Source: Marinobacter adhaerens HP15 (GTDB lineage: Bacteria; Pseudomonadota; Gammaproteobacteria; Pseudomonadales; Oleiphilaceae). From it: DNA of 64,000 nucleotides. A model generated the notes under the pieces. It made no database searches, was not told where the DNA came from, and saw only the letters and a list, made by a program, of their open reading frames with translations. The DNA lies in NCBI RefSeq assembly GCF_000166295.1, contig NC_017506.1, positions 124,001 through 188,000 of the forward strand. The letters run 5' to 3'. How positions within the stretch are numbered: the stretch's first letter is position 1; every line of letters begins with the position of its first letter. Positions 51,481 through 61,681 of this stretch are shown piece by piece. Position numbers and translations under genes: made by a program.

Positions 51481-51500
51481 AACCTGAATTCTTGCTGAAA
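51481..51500 (-). promoter_or_regulatory. OmpR-type direct-repeat box, copy 4
   Basis: AACCTGAATTCTTGCTGAAA in the divergent promoter region between cupredoxin operon and response regulator. Confidence 0.6.
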
Positions 51501-51518
51501 ATATTGAACTAATTTGCC

Positions 51519-51538
51519 ATTCAGGCTGAATTCAGGTT
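51519..51538 (+). promoter_or_regulatory. OmpR-type direct-repeat box, copy 5 (inverted)
   Basis: On the minus strand AACCTGAATTCAGCCTGAAT. With copy 4 it forms a pair facing opposite directions, serving both the copper operon and the regulator gene. Confidence 0.65.
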
Positions 51539-51587
51539 GATCAGCGACACTCCAAAGCTATTACTTGGCTCAGAGAAGGAATGTCCG

Positions 51588-52253
51588 ATGCGATTACTGC
51601 TCGTTGAAGATGACCGTTTGCTGGCTGACGGATTAAGTGGTCAGCTTGAAAAGGCAGGGTTCAGCGTTGATACGACCTACACCGCCAAAGAGGCTGCGAT
51701 TCTGGGCGAGCAGGAGGACTATCGAGCCGTTATTCTTGATCTTGGCCTACCCGATGGCAACGGGTTAGACGTTTTGAGGAAATGGAGAACCCATCAGATA
51801 GGCTGCCCGGTTCTTATTCTGACCGCCAGAGGCGACTGGCACGACAAGGTGGAAGGCCTTAAAGCTGGAGCGGATGACTACCTTGCAAAACCCTTTCAGA
51901 CCGAAGAACTCATCGCCCGGCTCAACGCCATTGTGCGTCGAAGCGAAGGCCGTATTCATTCAATGGTAAAAGCCGGACGCTTCGAATTAGATGAAAATCG
52001 TCAAAGCCTGAAATCGGAAGATGGCACGGAGCACAGCCTCACCGGCACGGAATTTCGCCTACTGCGCTGCCTGATGAGCCGTCCCGGCCATGTGTTCTCG
52101 AAAGAGCAGCTAATGGAGCAGTTGTACAACCTGAACGATACCCCTAACGAAAACGTGATTGAAGCTTACATTCGCCGATTGCGGAAACTGGTCGGCAACG
52201 ACACCATTGCAACTCGTCGCGGTCAGGGATATCTCTTCAATGACGCTGTTTAG
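51588..52253 (+). CDS. Response regulator, OmpR family, copy 2 (CopR/CusR-like)
   Basis: A 221-residue regulator: acidic pocket VEDDR, phospho-Asp in VILDLGLPDG, ILTA, AKPF and a winged-helix domain ending RRGQGYLF. The ATG at 51588 has AGAAGGAA upstream. It stands divergent to the copper operon with two direct-repeat boxes in between and overlaps its kinase gene by 14 bases, so a copper- or silver-responsive role is well supported by context. Confidence 0.92.
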   Translation: MRLLLVEDDRLLADGLSGQLEKAGFSVDTTYTAKEAAILGEQEDYRAVILDLGLPDGNGLDVLRKWRTHQIGCPVLILTARGDWHDKVEGLKAGADDYLAKPFQTEELIARLNAIVRRSEGRIHSMVKAGRFELDENRQSLKSEDGTEHSLTGTEFRLLRCLMSRPGHVFSKEQLMEQLYNLNDTPNENVIEAYIRRLRKLVGNDTIATRRGQGYLFNDAV

Positions 52254-53595
52254 CAAGCCCAAATCCGTCAAAGGCACCTTACTTTTATTGCTACTGCCAG
52301 CCGGCATTGCGTTAATGGGGCTTGCATGGCTGGTTCACGGCCTCTTACTGGACCGGATGTCCCGGGAATTCGTCGAGACACGTCTGAAAGATGAGGTCGC
52401 ATTTCTGGAACACCAGATTCTTGATTCTGGCGGTCAATTGGACAGCCTCCAGACCGGTGACTACTTTCAGGAAGTCTTTCACCACGCCTTCGCCATACAT
52501 TCTCCGTCCAGAACGATCATTTCCCCGGATTCCTGGGCACCGGTGTTAACGTCGTTGATTGAATCAGCAAAGGATGGAACCGTTCGTGTTCGGGATGCGG
52601 ATACAGTCGAGGGCCCAAAGAACATTCTTGCGTATCGAAAGTCGTTCCAGATCGGCGATACGCCGATTGTTGTGATCGTGTCCGAGGATCTTGGCGCACT
52701 GAAACGCAGCCAGGCAGAGCTGCACGCGTGGACAGCCATCGTCTCTATTTTACTGATTCTGCTGTTGGTCGTTGTGATCTGGTTCGGTATCAATCTGTCC
52801 ATGCGCCCTGTCGTCGAGCTGAAGGCCACGCTTAAGCGACTTCAGGATGGCAAGGTTTCCCGGATTCACGTCCAGGCACCTGAGGAATTTCGACCGCTGG
52901 TTCAACAGCTCAACCAATTACTCGACTCGCTGGATCAACGCCTGGAACGATCAAGGGATGCGCTGGCGAATCTGTCTCACAGCGTCAAGACCCCCATTGC
53001 GGCGGTCCGGCAGATACTTGAAGACACTAGTCGTCCGCTTTCCAACGATCTCCGCCTTCAGATGACCGCGAGACTCAATGACATCGACAAACAGCTTGAA
53101 GCCGAGATGCGCCGAAGTCGCTTTGCAGGACCACAGGTTGGGAAAAGCGCTTACCCGCTGAAACAGGCGCGGGATCTACTCTGGATGCTGGGGCGGCTCT
53201 ACCCGGAAAAGTCCTTTGAACTGTCGAGTTCTCTGCCGGAGGACGCCCGCTGGCCGATCGAGGAACACGACCTAAATGAAATTATGGGCAATCTCCTGGA
53301 CAACGCCGGCAAATGGTCAGATCACTGTGTGGAACTGTCACTCGTTCAACGCTCCGGAACACTGCAAATGGGTGTCATAGACGATGGCCCCGGCGTCGCA
53401 GACGCTGAAATCAGCAAGCTGGGTCAACGGGGATTGCGGCTAGACGAGCAGACGCCGGGCCATGGCCTTGGGCTGGCAATTGTTCGGGAAATTGTCGAGC
53501 GTTATGGTGGAACACTGCGTTTTCCCACGATCCCGGAGCGCGGCTTTTCGGTGGTGGTCAACCTCCCAAAGTCAGCATCAGTGATCAGTCATTGA
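52240..53595 (+). CDS. Sensor histidine kinase, copy 2 (CopS/PhoQ-like)
   Basis: A 451-residue membrane kinase: TM1 (GTLLLLLLPAGIALMGLAWLVHG), a periplasmic sensor, TM2 (AWTAIVSILLILLLVVVIWFGINL), HAMP, H-box LSHSVKTPIAAVRQIL, N-box LLDNAGKWS, G-boxes DDGPG and GHGLGLAIV. No Met/His-rich metal site stands out in the sensor region. It overlaps the regulator gene and is clearly homologous to the kinase at 2110-3432. Confidence 0.92.
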   Translation: MTLFSKPKSVKGTLLLLLLPAGIALMGLAWLVHGLLLDRMSREFVETRLKDEVAFLEHQILDSGGQLDSLQTGDYFQEVFHHAFAIHSPSRTIISPDSWAPVLTSLIESAKDGTVRVRDADTVEGPKNILAYRKSFQIGDTPIVVIVSEDLGALKRSQAELHAWTAIVSILLILLLVVVIWFGINLSMRPVVELKATLKRLQDGKVSRIHVQAPEEFRPLVQQLNQLLDSLDQRLERSRDALANLSHSVKTPIAAVRQILEDTSRPLSNDLRLQMTARLNDIDKQLEAEMRRSRFAGPQVGKSAYPLKQARDLLWMLGRLYPEKSFELSSSLPEDARWPIEEHDLNEIMGNLLDNAGKWSDHCVELSLVQRSGTLQMGVIDDGPGVADAEISKLGQRGLRLDEQTPGHGLGLAIVREIVERYGGTLRFPTIPERGFSVVVNLPKSASVISH

Positions 53596-53758
53596 ACCGC
53601 CCATTTGGGATGCAAGCTATCAGAGAGCTGGGCAAAGTTTTGCGCTCATGTATTCGATGTTCGCGATCATTTACCATGTTTAATGCCTATCACCCTTGGG
53701 AGGGGTGGTATTCTCTGTCCTCAATGAAATCCAACCACAGACTCTTCCCATTAGATTT

Positions 53759-54142
53759 ATGATTTCAGCCATCCACCAGAGAAAACTGCTTCCGACACTC
53801 GTCATGCTGTTTGCATTGGCGGGCCTATCAATGTCGGTGATTGGCGAGTCTTTCTCTCACGGTGTGGCTGAGCTGGCAGGCGATTGGGAATCGCAGTCTG
53901 ACGGCCAAACGGACAGTCATGGTGCGCATGGACACACCCACGATTTTGACGAAGAGCCAGAGACATCATCAGTGCATCATGATGCTGGCAATCATACCCA
54001 CGAGACCATGGACCACCTCAGGGTTCCGTTTGTTTCCCAAAGCCTGACCGTTCTCCGGCAGCCCGTACCCTTTGCCGGAGGTTCGCCCCGCAGTTTGCGC
54101 TATCGGCTTGAACGCCCTCCAAAAGTTCTCCTTTCCTCTTGA
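53759..54142 (+). CDS. Secreted/membrane His-rich small protein
   Basis: A 127-residue protein with one N-terminal hydrophobic segment (LLPTLVMLFALAGLSMSVIG) and a His/Asp/Glu-rich centre (DSHGAHGHTHDFDEE, HHDAGNHTHETMDH). Likely periplasmic metal binding. No family recognised. It precedes a HupE/UreJ-like gene. Confidence 0.65.
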   Translation: MISAIHQRKLLPTLVMLFALAGLSMSVIGESFSHGVAELAGDWESQSDGQTDSHGAHGHTHDFDEEPETSSVHHDAGNHTHETMDHLRVPFVSQSLTVLRQPVPFAGGSPRSLRYRLERPPKVLLSS

Positions 54143-54190
54143 TTCTTGCCGCTTAGGCGGCCCGAGAAAACACATTCGATTGGAGTCTTT

Positions 54191-54925
54191 ATGTTGTCAA
54201 ACTTGCCTGGCCGATGCCGTGGTGTGTCCTCAACGGGCACAGGCAATCGTCTACTCTGGATATTTCTAACTTTGGGCTTGCTGGGTCTGAGTACCGATGT
54301 ACTCGCTCATGCCGTCGCCCAGGGCGACAAGGGGTACATCCAGGAAATTACCGGGATAAACCTTATTTCGTTCATCTATCTGGGGGCCAAACACATGGTC
54401 ACCGGATATGACCACCTGCTGTTCCTGCTGGGTGTCATTTTCTTCCTCTACCAGATGAAGCACATCGCGATCTACGTGAGCCTGTTTGCCTTGGGGCATT
54501 CCACCACGATGCTGCTGGGGGTTTACTTCAACGTGGGCATCAATAGTTACATCATTGATGCGATTATCGGTCTGTCCATCGTCTACAAGGCACTGGACAA
54601 CATCGGTGCCTATCAGCGGTGGTTTGGTTTCCAGCCCAACACCAAAGCCGCCACGTTGATTTTCGGGTTCTTCCATGGCTTTGGTCTGTCCACCAAGATC
54701 ATCGAATACGACATCTCACAGGACGGCCTGATTCCGAACCTCCTCGCCTTCAATGTGGGCGTGGAAATCGGACAATTGATCGCCCTGGCCATGATCCTGA
54801 TTGTCATCAGCTTCTGGCGAAAAACCGACGGATTTTTCCGCCATGCCTACACCGCCAACGTGGCCATGATGAGTGCAGGTTTTCTGCTCTTTGGCTATCA
54901 GCTCACCGGTTACTTCGTCGCCTGA
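54191..54925 (+). CDS. HupE/UreJ-family membrane protein
   Basis: A 244-residue protein with a signal-like first helix, then LISFIYLGAKHMVTGYDHLLFLLGVIFFL, ALGHSTTMLLG and FGFFHGFGLS: the His-containing signatures of HupE/UreJ proteins, which take up nickel or other metals. TGGAGTCTTT precedes the ATG. The actual metal here is not known; the context would suit copper or another transition metal. Confidence 0.88.
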   Translation: MLSNLPGRCRGVSSTGTGNRLLWIFLTLGLLGLSTDVLAHAVAQGDKGYIQEITGINLISFIYLGAKHMVTGYDHLLFLLGVIFFLYQMKHIAIYVSLFALGHSTTMLLGVYFNVGINSYIIDAIIGLSIVYKALDNIGAYQRWFGFQPNTKAATLIFGFFHGFGLSTKIIEYDISQDGLIPNLLAFNVGVEIGQLIALAMILIVISFWRKTDGFFRHAYTANVAMMSAGFLLFGYQLTGYFVA

Positions 54926-54940
54926 TTCTGGAGATTTTTT

Positions 54941-55636
54941 ATGTACAACACCGATATTCCCAACCGTGAAGAACTGCCCAGCACTGCCAAGCTGGTTCGA
55001 TCAACCATCATTGCGGCAATTGTGGCGTTGGTTCTGCTTGTAACCGTGGTCATGCCCGCCGAATACGCCCTGGACCCAACCGGCGCAGGTCGCCTTTTGG
55101 GCCTGACTGAAATGGGTGAGATCAAGGAGCAGCTCGCCGAAGAGGCTGCTGCTGACGAAGCTGCTCAGATGGTTGCTGTTCAATCCTCAACTGAGCGAGA
55201 GGCCCCGGAAGTCAAAGAACCTGTCGTGGCTGAAGCCGTTAAGGAACCAGCTCCCTCGCCTGAAGCAGAAGTTGCACCTGCCGAGCCAGAACCTGCGCCT
55301 GCACCAGAAGTTGTGGAACCGCAGTGGCAGGATGAAGTGCGCGTGGTTCTCACACCGGGAGAAGGCACAGAGTTCAAACTTACTATGGAGGAAGGCGCTA
55401 CAGCCCGATTCTCCTGGGTATCAGAGGGTGGCCCGATCAACTTCGATACCCATGGTGATGGAAGTGGTCAGTCAATTTCCTACGAAAAAGGCCGGGGCGT
55501 GCTTGAAGACGAGGGCGAGTTGGAAGCAGCCTTTACCGGCAATCACGGCTGGTTTTTCAGAAACCGGAACGACAACGACATCACTCTGGTACTACGTACT
55601 GGGGGAGACTACGGACAGTTAAAGAAGATGTTGTGA
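54941..55636 (+). CDS. Transmembrane anchor protein with Pro/Ala/Glu linker
   Basis: A 231-residue protein: one N-terminal helix (TIIAAIVALVLLVTVVMPAEY), a low-complexity Pro/Ala/Glu linker (about 85-125) and a C-terminal beta-rich domain (DEVRVVLTPGEGTEFKLTMEEGATARFSW...GNHGWFFRNRND). Such proteins accompany HupE/UreJ-like genes in copper and mercury islands; function unknown. Follows that gene by 15 bases. Confidence 0.75.
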   Translation: MYNTDIPNREELPSTAKLVRSTIIAAIVALVLLVTVVMPAEYALDPTGAGRLLGLTEMGEIKEQLAEEAAADEAAQMVAVQSSTEREAPEVKEPVVAEAVKEPAPSPEAEVAPAEPEPAPAPEVVEPQWQDEVRVVLTPGEGTEFKLTMEEGATARFSWVSEGGPINFDTHGDGSGQSISYEKGRGVLEDEGELEAAFTGNHGWFFRNRNDNDITLVLRTGGDYGQLKKML

Positions 55637-55661
55637 TTAACATTAGACAAATGTAACGACT

Positions 55662-55697
55662 TCCGGTCCCGTGTACTCACGGGGCCGGATCCTTTTG
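55662..55697 (+). terminator. Rho-independent terminator
   Basis: TCCGGTCCCGTG/CACGGGGCCGGA stem with a 4-base loop and one G-T pair, then TCCTTTT. It ends the HupE operon. Confidence 0.8.
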
Positions 55698-55797
55698 AGC
55701 AGCTAAATAGTGCTTGCCGGCTCATCTTTCGGTGTAACTTTCAAGCTTGTACCGAGCGACATGCGAGACTCAGAACCTGGTCGCAATAAAGTGCGCC

Positions 55798-55817
55798 TGA
55801 ATGTTCGCTTCGCGACC
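55798..55817 (+). repeat. Dispersed palindromic repeat
   Basis: TGAATGTTCGCTTCGCGACC, core of the repeat defined at 38898. AACAAAAGCAGACC about 30 bases on resembles a decayed right arm. Confidence 0.55.
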
Positions 55818-55876
55818 CTCCACCACCTCGATTTCCTAAACAAAAGCAGACCTTCGGTGGGCGGCAAAGACGCCGT

Positions 55877-56521
55877 CTAGTTTTTCGCTTCGATAATGTA
55901 GCCCCAAAGGGAGAGGAAACGATACGGCATTGGGAATTGGGAGAAGGTCACAGAAGTGAACCCTGCTTTTTGAAGTGCCTCTTCAAGTTCTTGCTTGCTA
56001 TAAAGGTTTGCTTGCCACCATCGGCCGATAAGCGGACGTGTGAGCCAGTTCCTGCGGGTGATAAAGAGAACGAATTTTCCATCTGGCTTTAGTCGTAAAC
56101 GAAGCGCTCGAAATCCTTCGCTCAAACGTTCTGTTGGAAGGTACTCGAACATCGATGCCGCAACGATTAGATCGTAATTGCCCCATTCAGCCGGCAAGCC
56201 CTGAGAGTCGAGCACATCTGCCTGTGCAATGTCGACGTTGTGGATAGCACGCTTTTGAAGCTTGGAACGAAAGCGATCAAGCATCGCCGGCGTCAGATCG
56301 AAGGCCTGAAGCGAACCAGGCACTATGCCCTTGCTAAGCAACGCGTCTCTAAGAGCGAGCGTTGCGATTCCAGAACCGCACCCGGCATCAAGCACACGAA
56401 GGCCTGACCGAAGGTGTGGCGAGCGACGGAAGTACGCGCGGATACCCTGGGGGTAGCACACAAGATTCACAAACCTAGCGTAAGTACTCACGCGACTGGT
56501 ATACAAGCGAACGGGGTCCAT
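55877..56521 (-). CDS. Class I SAM-dependent methyltransferase
   Basis: A 214-residue enzyme: LRVLDAGCGSGIATLALRDAL is the SAM-binding motif I, AFDLTPAMLDRFRSKL motif II and YDLIVAASMFEYLP the post-II region. Substrate unknown; arsenic- or mercury-island methyltransferases have similar plain folds. ATG 56521 (MDPVRLYTSRV) was preferred; ATG 56593 would add 24 residues. Confidence 0.82.
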   Translation of the reverse strand: MDPVRLYTSRVSTYARFVNLVCYPQGIRAYFRRSPHLRSGLRVLDAGCGSGIATLALRDALLSKGIVPGSLQAFDLTPAMLDRFRSKLQKRAIHNVDIAQADVLDSQGLPAEWGNYDLIVAASMFEYLPTERLSEGFRALRLRLKPDGKFVLFITRRNWLTRPLIGRWWQANLYSKQELEEALQKAGFTSVTFSQFPMPYRFLSLWGYIIEAKN

Positions 56522-56613
56522 AAAACAAAGGGTACCTTCACAAATGACTCTCGCATAGATGGTCTGTTTATGTGTATCGGGATAAGTCCACAAGAGGTTG
56601 ATTGGTTCTGAAG

Positions 56614-57048
56614 CTAACCCTTTTGGCCTCTTGTCCCAATACCTCCCTCATGTAACGAAGCAATGAGCGGGCACGCGATGCTGTCCGGCTGTGCGTGGCA
56701 TTGACTGACCATATCGCTCAGAGCCATCTCAATTTTGACCAGCCTTTCGATCTTTTCACGCACATCCTTCAGCTTGTGCTCGGCGAGCGCACTGGCTTCC
56801 TCACAGTGGGTGCCATCTTCCAGCCGTAGGAGGTCGCTTATCTCATCGAGACTGAAACCCAGGTGCTGCGCCGTTTTCACAAAGGTCAACCGATCAATAT
56901 CGGCGAAACCGTAGCGTCGAATGCCACCCGGAGGCCGCTTGGGTTCCGATAACAGACCACGTCGCTGGTAATAGCGGATCGTCTCTACATTTACGTTGGC
57001 CGCCCTGGCCAAGCCGCCAATAGTCAGTGAATTAGCTTTATCCAACAT
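56614..57048 (-). CDS. merR: Mercuric resistance regulator MerR
   Basis: A 144-residue regulator. The N-terminal winged helix ([26 protein letters not shown]) precedes the dimer helix, and the mercury ligands C82, C117 and C126 fall at exactly the positions known in Tn501 MerR. It represses and, with Hg(II), activates the divergent mer promoter at 57054-57087. It is also the only intact MerR-family gene in the window, although two CDF promoters carry MerR-type operators. Confidence 0.95.
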   Translation of the reverse strand: MLDKANSLTIGGLARAANVNVETIRYYQRRGLLSEPKRPPGGIRRYGFADIDRLTFVKTAQHLGFSLDEISDLLRLEDGTHCEEASALAEHKLKDVREKIERLVKIEMALSDMVSQCHAQPDSIACPLIASLHEGGIGTRGQKG

Positions 57049-57053
57049 GATGC

Positions 57054-57087
57054 TTGACTCCGTACTTGACTACGGAAGTAACCTTAT
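57054..57087 (+). promoter_or_regulatory. mer operator/promoter
   Basis: TTGACT (-35), then the dyad CTCCGTAC/GACTACGGAAG and a -10-like TTATCT, with the elongated 19-20 bp spacer on which MerR acts. Very similar to the Tn501/Tn21 mer promoter. Confidence 0.85.
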
Positions 57088-57121
57088 CTCATCAAGTCCA
57101 TGGGCAACAGGTGTAAACGTC

Positions 57122-57478
57122 ATGTCGAAATTCAAATCTAAATCCGGAGGTGCTTCTCTCGCTGTCGGGGGGATGGCTGGAATTCTCGCCTCGGCTTGCT
57201 GTCTCGGGCCATTGGTACTTATCACTCTGGGCGTTTCCGGTGCCTGGATCGGCAATCTGACAGCTTTGGAGCCCTATCGACCGCTGTTCATTGGCGCGGC
57301 CATCGTCGCCATGTACCTCGCCTGGCGACGAATCTATCGCCCTGTAGAGCAATGCTCACCCGGTGAAACGTGTGCGATCCCTCAAGTCCGAAAGACCTAT
57401 AAGATGATCTTTTGGGTAGTTACGGCTCTGGTACTGGTCGCTTTAGTGTTCCCTTACATTTTGCCCCTATTCTACTAA
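57122..57478 (+). CDS. merT: Mercuric ion transport protein MerT
   Basis: A 118-residue inner-membrane protein with three helices. ASACCLGPLVLITLGVSGAW holds the Cys pair of the first helix and EQCSPGETC the second pair. It takes Hg(II) from MerP into the cytoplasm for reduction. Confidence 0.95.
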   Translation: MSKFKSKSGGASLAVGGMAGILASACCLGPLVLITLGVSGAWIGNLTALEPYRPLFIGAAIVAMYLAWRRIYRPVEQCSPGETCAIPQVRKTYKMIFWVVTALVLVALVFPYILPLFY

Positions 57479-57493
57479 ACGGAGATTTTCCTC

Positions 57494-57792
57494 ATGCGTA
57501 AACAGCTTGTACTTGCCATGTTCCTCACTTTGCTCAGCATGTCCACCTGGGCTGCGTCTCAAACAGTGACGCTCTCGGTGCCTGACATGACCTGTTCCGC
57601 CTGTCCGATCACCGTCAAGCTGGCCTTAAGTAAGGTGGAAGGGGTGTCGCAAGTTTCCGTGAGCTACCCTGATCGAGAAGCCGTCGTCACCTTTGACGAT
57701 GCGCTCACTTCCATAGAGGCGCTCACCGAGGCCACGAGCGACGCTGGTTACCCCTCCACTCCCACGGCCTCAGAGGCGACCCCGGAGGGGCA

Positions 57793-57796
<4 letters not shown>
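57494..57796 (+). CDS. merP: Periplasmic mercury-binding protein MerP
   Basis: A 100-residue protein: signal peptide (MRKQLVLAMFLTLLSMSTWA) and an HMA fold with the site PDMTCSACPITVK. The C-terminus is a little longer than usual (TPTASEATPEGQ). It overlaps merF by four bases. Confidence 0.95.
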
Positions 57797-59449
<1,653 letters not shown>

Positions 59450-59488
59450 TCGCTCCGGCTCTGGTCAACGCTAGCATTGTCCATAATT

Positions 59489-59509
59489 TGAACGTTCGCT
59501 TTGCGAGCC
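59489..59509 (+). repeat. Dispersed palindromic repeat
   Basis: TGAACGTTCGCTTTGCGAGCC; the same core as at 38898, located 40 bases after merA. Confidence 0.5.
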
Positions 59510-59743
59510 AGGCTAGCGAGCGGAAAATCCTTTTCTGAATCATAATTAAAGGCCTGGCAAGCCCCGATACCATAAACGCCCGATAGCATTACACGGAATT
59601 ACGCGGGAAACTACAGAGAAAAAATCTATCCCGGTTTTCGGATATCGGTCATGATCACTCTGCCTATGACTGTTTACTGATTTGAACAATCAGGGCAGAT
59701 TGGAAGCAATCAAGCATCACATAACGCGCAGGAAGCAAGTGAG
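59510..59743. other. Intergenic region after mer operon
   Basis: No gene or strong terminator seen. It must contain the promoter of the cytochrome gene at 59744; AGGAAGCAAGTGAG is its ribosome-binding region. Confidence 0.4.
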
Positions 59744-60241
59744 ATGGCTAAAGGCAATGGAACCAGAAAATATTCAGCACTGGCCTTGAGCGCGTTGATG
59801 TTATCCGGATGCATGGATGGTCACAACAGTCGCTACAGCGTCGACAACTGGCCAGCCAGTTTCAGCAGCGAAGGGGAACGCCTCTATTTCACTGGCGTTT
59901 CCAGCTCCGGTGAGAGGATCCGCCCGGTTGGCGGAAACCATCATATGCAGATGCACGGGGGCGGTTGTGCCACCTGCCATGGTTCTGAAAAGGAAGGCGG
60001 CGCCATCATGTGGCCGCGTTTCTGGGTGATGGCTCCGGCTTTAACCGACGCGGCGCTGCAGAGCGAACACGATGACGGCCACAACCATGCCTCTTATGAC
60101 GAGTCATCGCTAAAAAAGGCCATCGTGAACGGTATTGGCCCCGATGGTGAGCCATTGCACGCTACGATGCCACGATGGAAAATTTCGGAGGAAAGCTTGA
60201 ACGCGCTGGTTCACTATCTGATGGGTGAGCATTCGCATTGA
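59744..60241 (+). CDS. Cytochrome c lipoprotein
   Basis: A 165-residue lipoprotein: lipobox MLSGC near residue 23, haem motif GGCATCHG, and a Met ligand candidate in ATMPRWKISEESLNALVHYLMG. A His-rich stretch (GGNHHMQMHGGG, HDDGHNH) suits metal contact. It is distantly like the cytochrome at 39945-40367. Last gene of the accessory region before the tRNA. Confidence 0.85.
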   Translation: MAKGNGTRKYSALALSALMLSGCMDGHNSRYSVDNWPASFSSEGERLYFTGVSSSGERIRPVGGNHHMQMHGGGCATCHGSEKEGGAIMWPRFWVMAPALTDAALQSEHDDGHNHASYDESSLKKAIVNGIGPDGEPLHATMPRWKISEESLNALVHYLMGEHSH

Positions 60242-60344
60242 AGCGTGGTTTGAGCGTGCTCAGTTTTTTATTTGCCCCCCTCGCCAAGCATGACACTTCC
60301 GGGCCTCAAACGGAGCCCTTTTTCATTGCCTTCGTCGGCCATTT

Positions 60345-60378
60345 TGAATGTTCGCTTTGCGACCGAAGCGAATATTCA
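60345..60378. repeat. Dispersed palindromic repeat, complete short hairpin
   Basis: TGAATGTTCGCTT (60345-60357) and AAGCGAATATTCA (60366-60378) flank TGCGACCG: 12 of 13 pairs with G-T allowed. Confidence 0.65.
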
Positions 60379-60616
60379 CGCTGAGTCCTGCCGGTCCTGA
60401 CCCCACCTAAGGAGAAAGCTGTCTGGCTAAAGGCGAGCAGGTCAGAATGACAAATACTGTCAGAGGCGGTTGTAGCTCTTAGAGCCATATTTCCAGCCAT
60501 GAATTGCTCCCACGGACGAGTGGTCTCGTTCGGCAATTTCTGTGTCCAGTAAGCAAAATGACGCGTTCAGGGCAAAGGTCAGAATTTTTGCGCTCAGAAA
60601 AATACCCGCAAAAGTC

Positions 60617-60649
60617 TGGACACACCGTGGACACAGTTTGGACACAGAC
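60617..60649 (+). repeat. Three 11-bp direct repeats
   Basis: TGGACACA occurs three times with exact 11-bp spacing. One helical turn apart, so sites for a protein that binds one face of DNA are possible; no gene or origin evidence nearby. Confidence 0.5.
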
Positions 60650-60790
60650 CCAATTTCATGTGCCAAACAGGACAATTTCATAAGCAGTGCAGGGGTCGTT
60701 GCCTGATTCGACGCTTGAGCGTCTGCAGTTTCAGTATACGAGGATGAAAAGGAAGATTGCGCGGTGTAACTTGTTGAATTGCCATTGAAA

Positions 60791-60867
60791 TGGCCCGCCC
60801 GTCAGGATTCGAACCTGAGACCTTCGCCTCCGGAGGGCGACGCTCTATCCAGCTGAGCTACGGGCGG
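60791..60867 (-). tRNA. tRNA-Arg(CCG)
   Basis: Complete 77-base cloverleaf on the minus strand, including the encoded CCA: 5' CCGCCCG pairs with CGGGCGG; D arm GCTCAGCTGGATAGAGC; anticodon loop CTCCGGA in stem CGCC/GGCG; T arm with GGTTCGAATCC. Very close to E. coli tRNA-Arg(CCG). Confidence 0.95.
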
Positions 60868-60925
60868 ATTTCAACAAGTTTGGCATGTTTGACCGTTGCC
60901 TTCGGTTCCGGATTTTTCTCTGACC

Positions 60926-60970
60926 CTTGCCTCCGGAGGGCAACGCTCTATCCAGCTGAGCTACGGGCGC
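60926..60970 (-). pseudogene. 5' half of a second tRNA-Arg(CCG)
   Basis: Acceptor 5' strand GCGCCCG, D arm and anticodon arm TTGCC(CTCCGGA)GGCAA are present, then the sequence leaves the tRNA: variable region and T arm are missing. The anticodon stem differs from the complete gene by a compensated pair, so it is not a simple copy. It probably marks where an element joined a native tRNA gene. Confidence 0.75.
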
Positions 60971-61060
60971 TTCGAGCTCGACGATGACTCGCCGATTTCG
61001 AGTGCGCAATCTTACGTGCGTAGCGGGTGTCTGTCCAGCCCCCGGCGGCAAGTCCTGACC

Positions 61061-61606
61061 TCAGTTCTGGGGTAGTCGCTGCTCGGGGGTAATCGATACC
61101 AGATTGTTGTCATTGCTGAAGGTGACCTCGCCATCCTGGATGGTCACCTGGAAGCTCATGGACCGGTCCGCGAGCGCTGCCAGGGCCTCAGTGCTGTCGC
61201 CGGGTAGGTGAACAATGGTGAGGTTGTCGAAACGTTCCAGCTTGCCGTGATGTTTGTCCCACCAGACTGGGAATGCGCGATCGCCATAGGTGTAGAGGAT
61301 CACTTTCCCGGCGCGGTTGCAGGCCTTCCTTATTCGGTCTTCTTCTGGCAGGCCAAGCTCGATCCATAATTCAATTTCGCCGGTCAGGTCTTTCTGCCAC
61401 AGCTCTGGCTCATCATCGGTGCTCAGGCCTTTGGTAAATTCGAGGGTGTCGCTGGCGTTCAGGGCAAAGGCAAGCAGCCGGATCATCACGCGCAGGTCCG
61501 TTTCCGACGGATGCTGGGCGATGGTCAATTGATGATCCGAGTAGTAGTGACGGTCCATGTCGGCGATGTTGAGCGTCGCCTTGAGGATGGTTGCTTTGAG
61601 CGCCAT
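61061..61606 (-). CDS. yaeQ: YaeQ family protein
   Basis: A 181-residue protein: MALKATILKATLNIADMDRHYYSDHQLTIAQHPSETDLRVMIRLLAFAL is a close match to YaeQ, a compact PD-(D/E)XK-like fold of unclear role, once described as a suppressor of RfaH loss. Typical chromosomal gene; it marks resumed host sequence. Confidence 0.93.
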   Translation of the reverse strand: MALKATILKATLNIADMDRHYYSDHQLTIAQHPSETDLRVMIRLLAFALNASDTLEFTKGLSTDDEPELWQKDLTGEIELWIELGLPEEDRIRKACNRAGKVILYTYGDRAFPVWWDKHHGKLERFDNLTIVHLPGDSTEALAALADRSMSFQVTIQDGEVTFSNDNNLVSITPEQRLPQN

Positions 61607-61681
61607 GGGCTTCCTGCATTGGTATCGGGATAGGGGTTTGGGCTAGTGTAATGCAATTCTTTCCCGGGTGAGTGTAAGCGC

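Larger units (their letters stand above)
60242..60790. other. Non-coding region at island end
   Basis: About 550 bases without a supported gene. It holds a palindromic repeat (60345-60378) and three 11-bp direct repeats (60617-60649). Confidence 0.55.

Noticed and set aside
60790..61051. Short reading frames on both strands over the tRNA region (65 and 68 codons)
   Set aside because: They lie across the tRNA-Arg gene and its half copy and are typical spurious frames of tRNA shadows.
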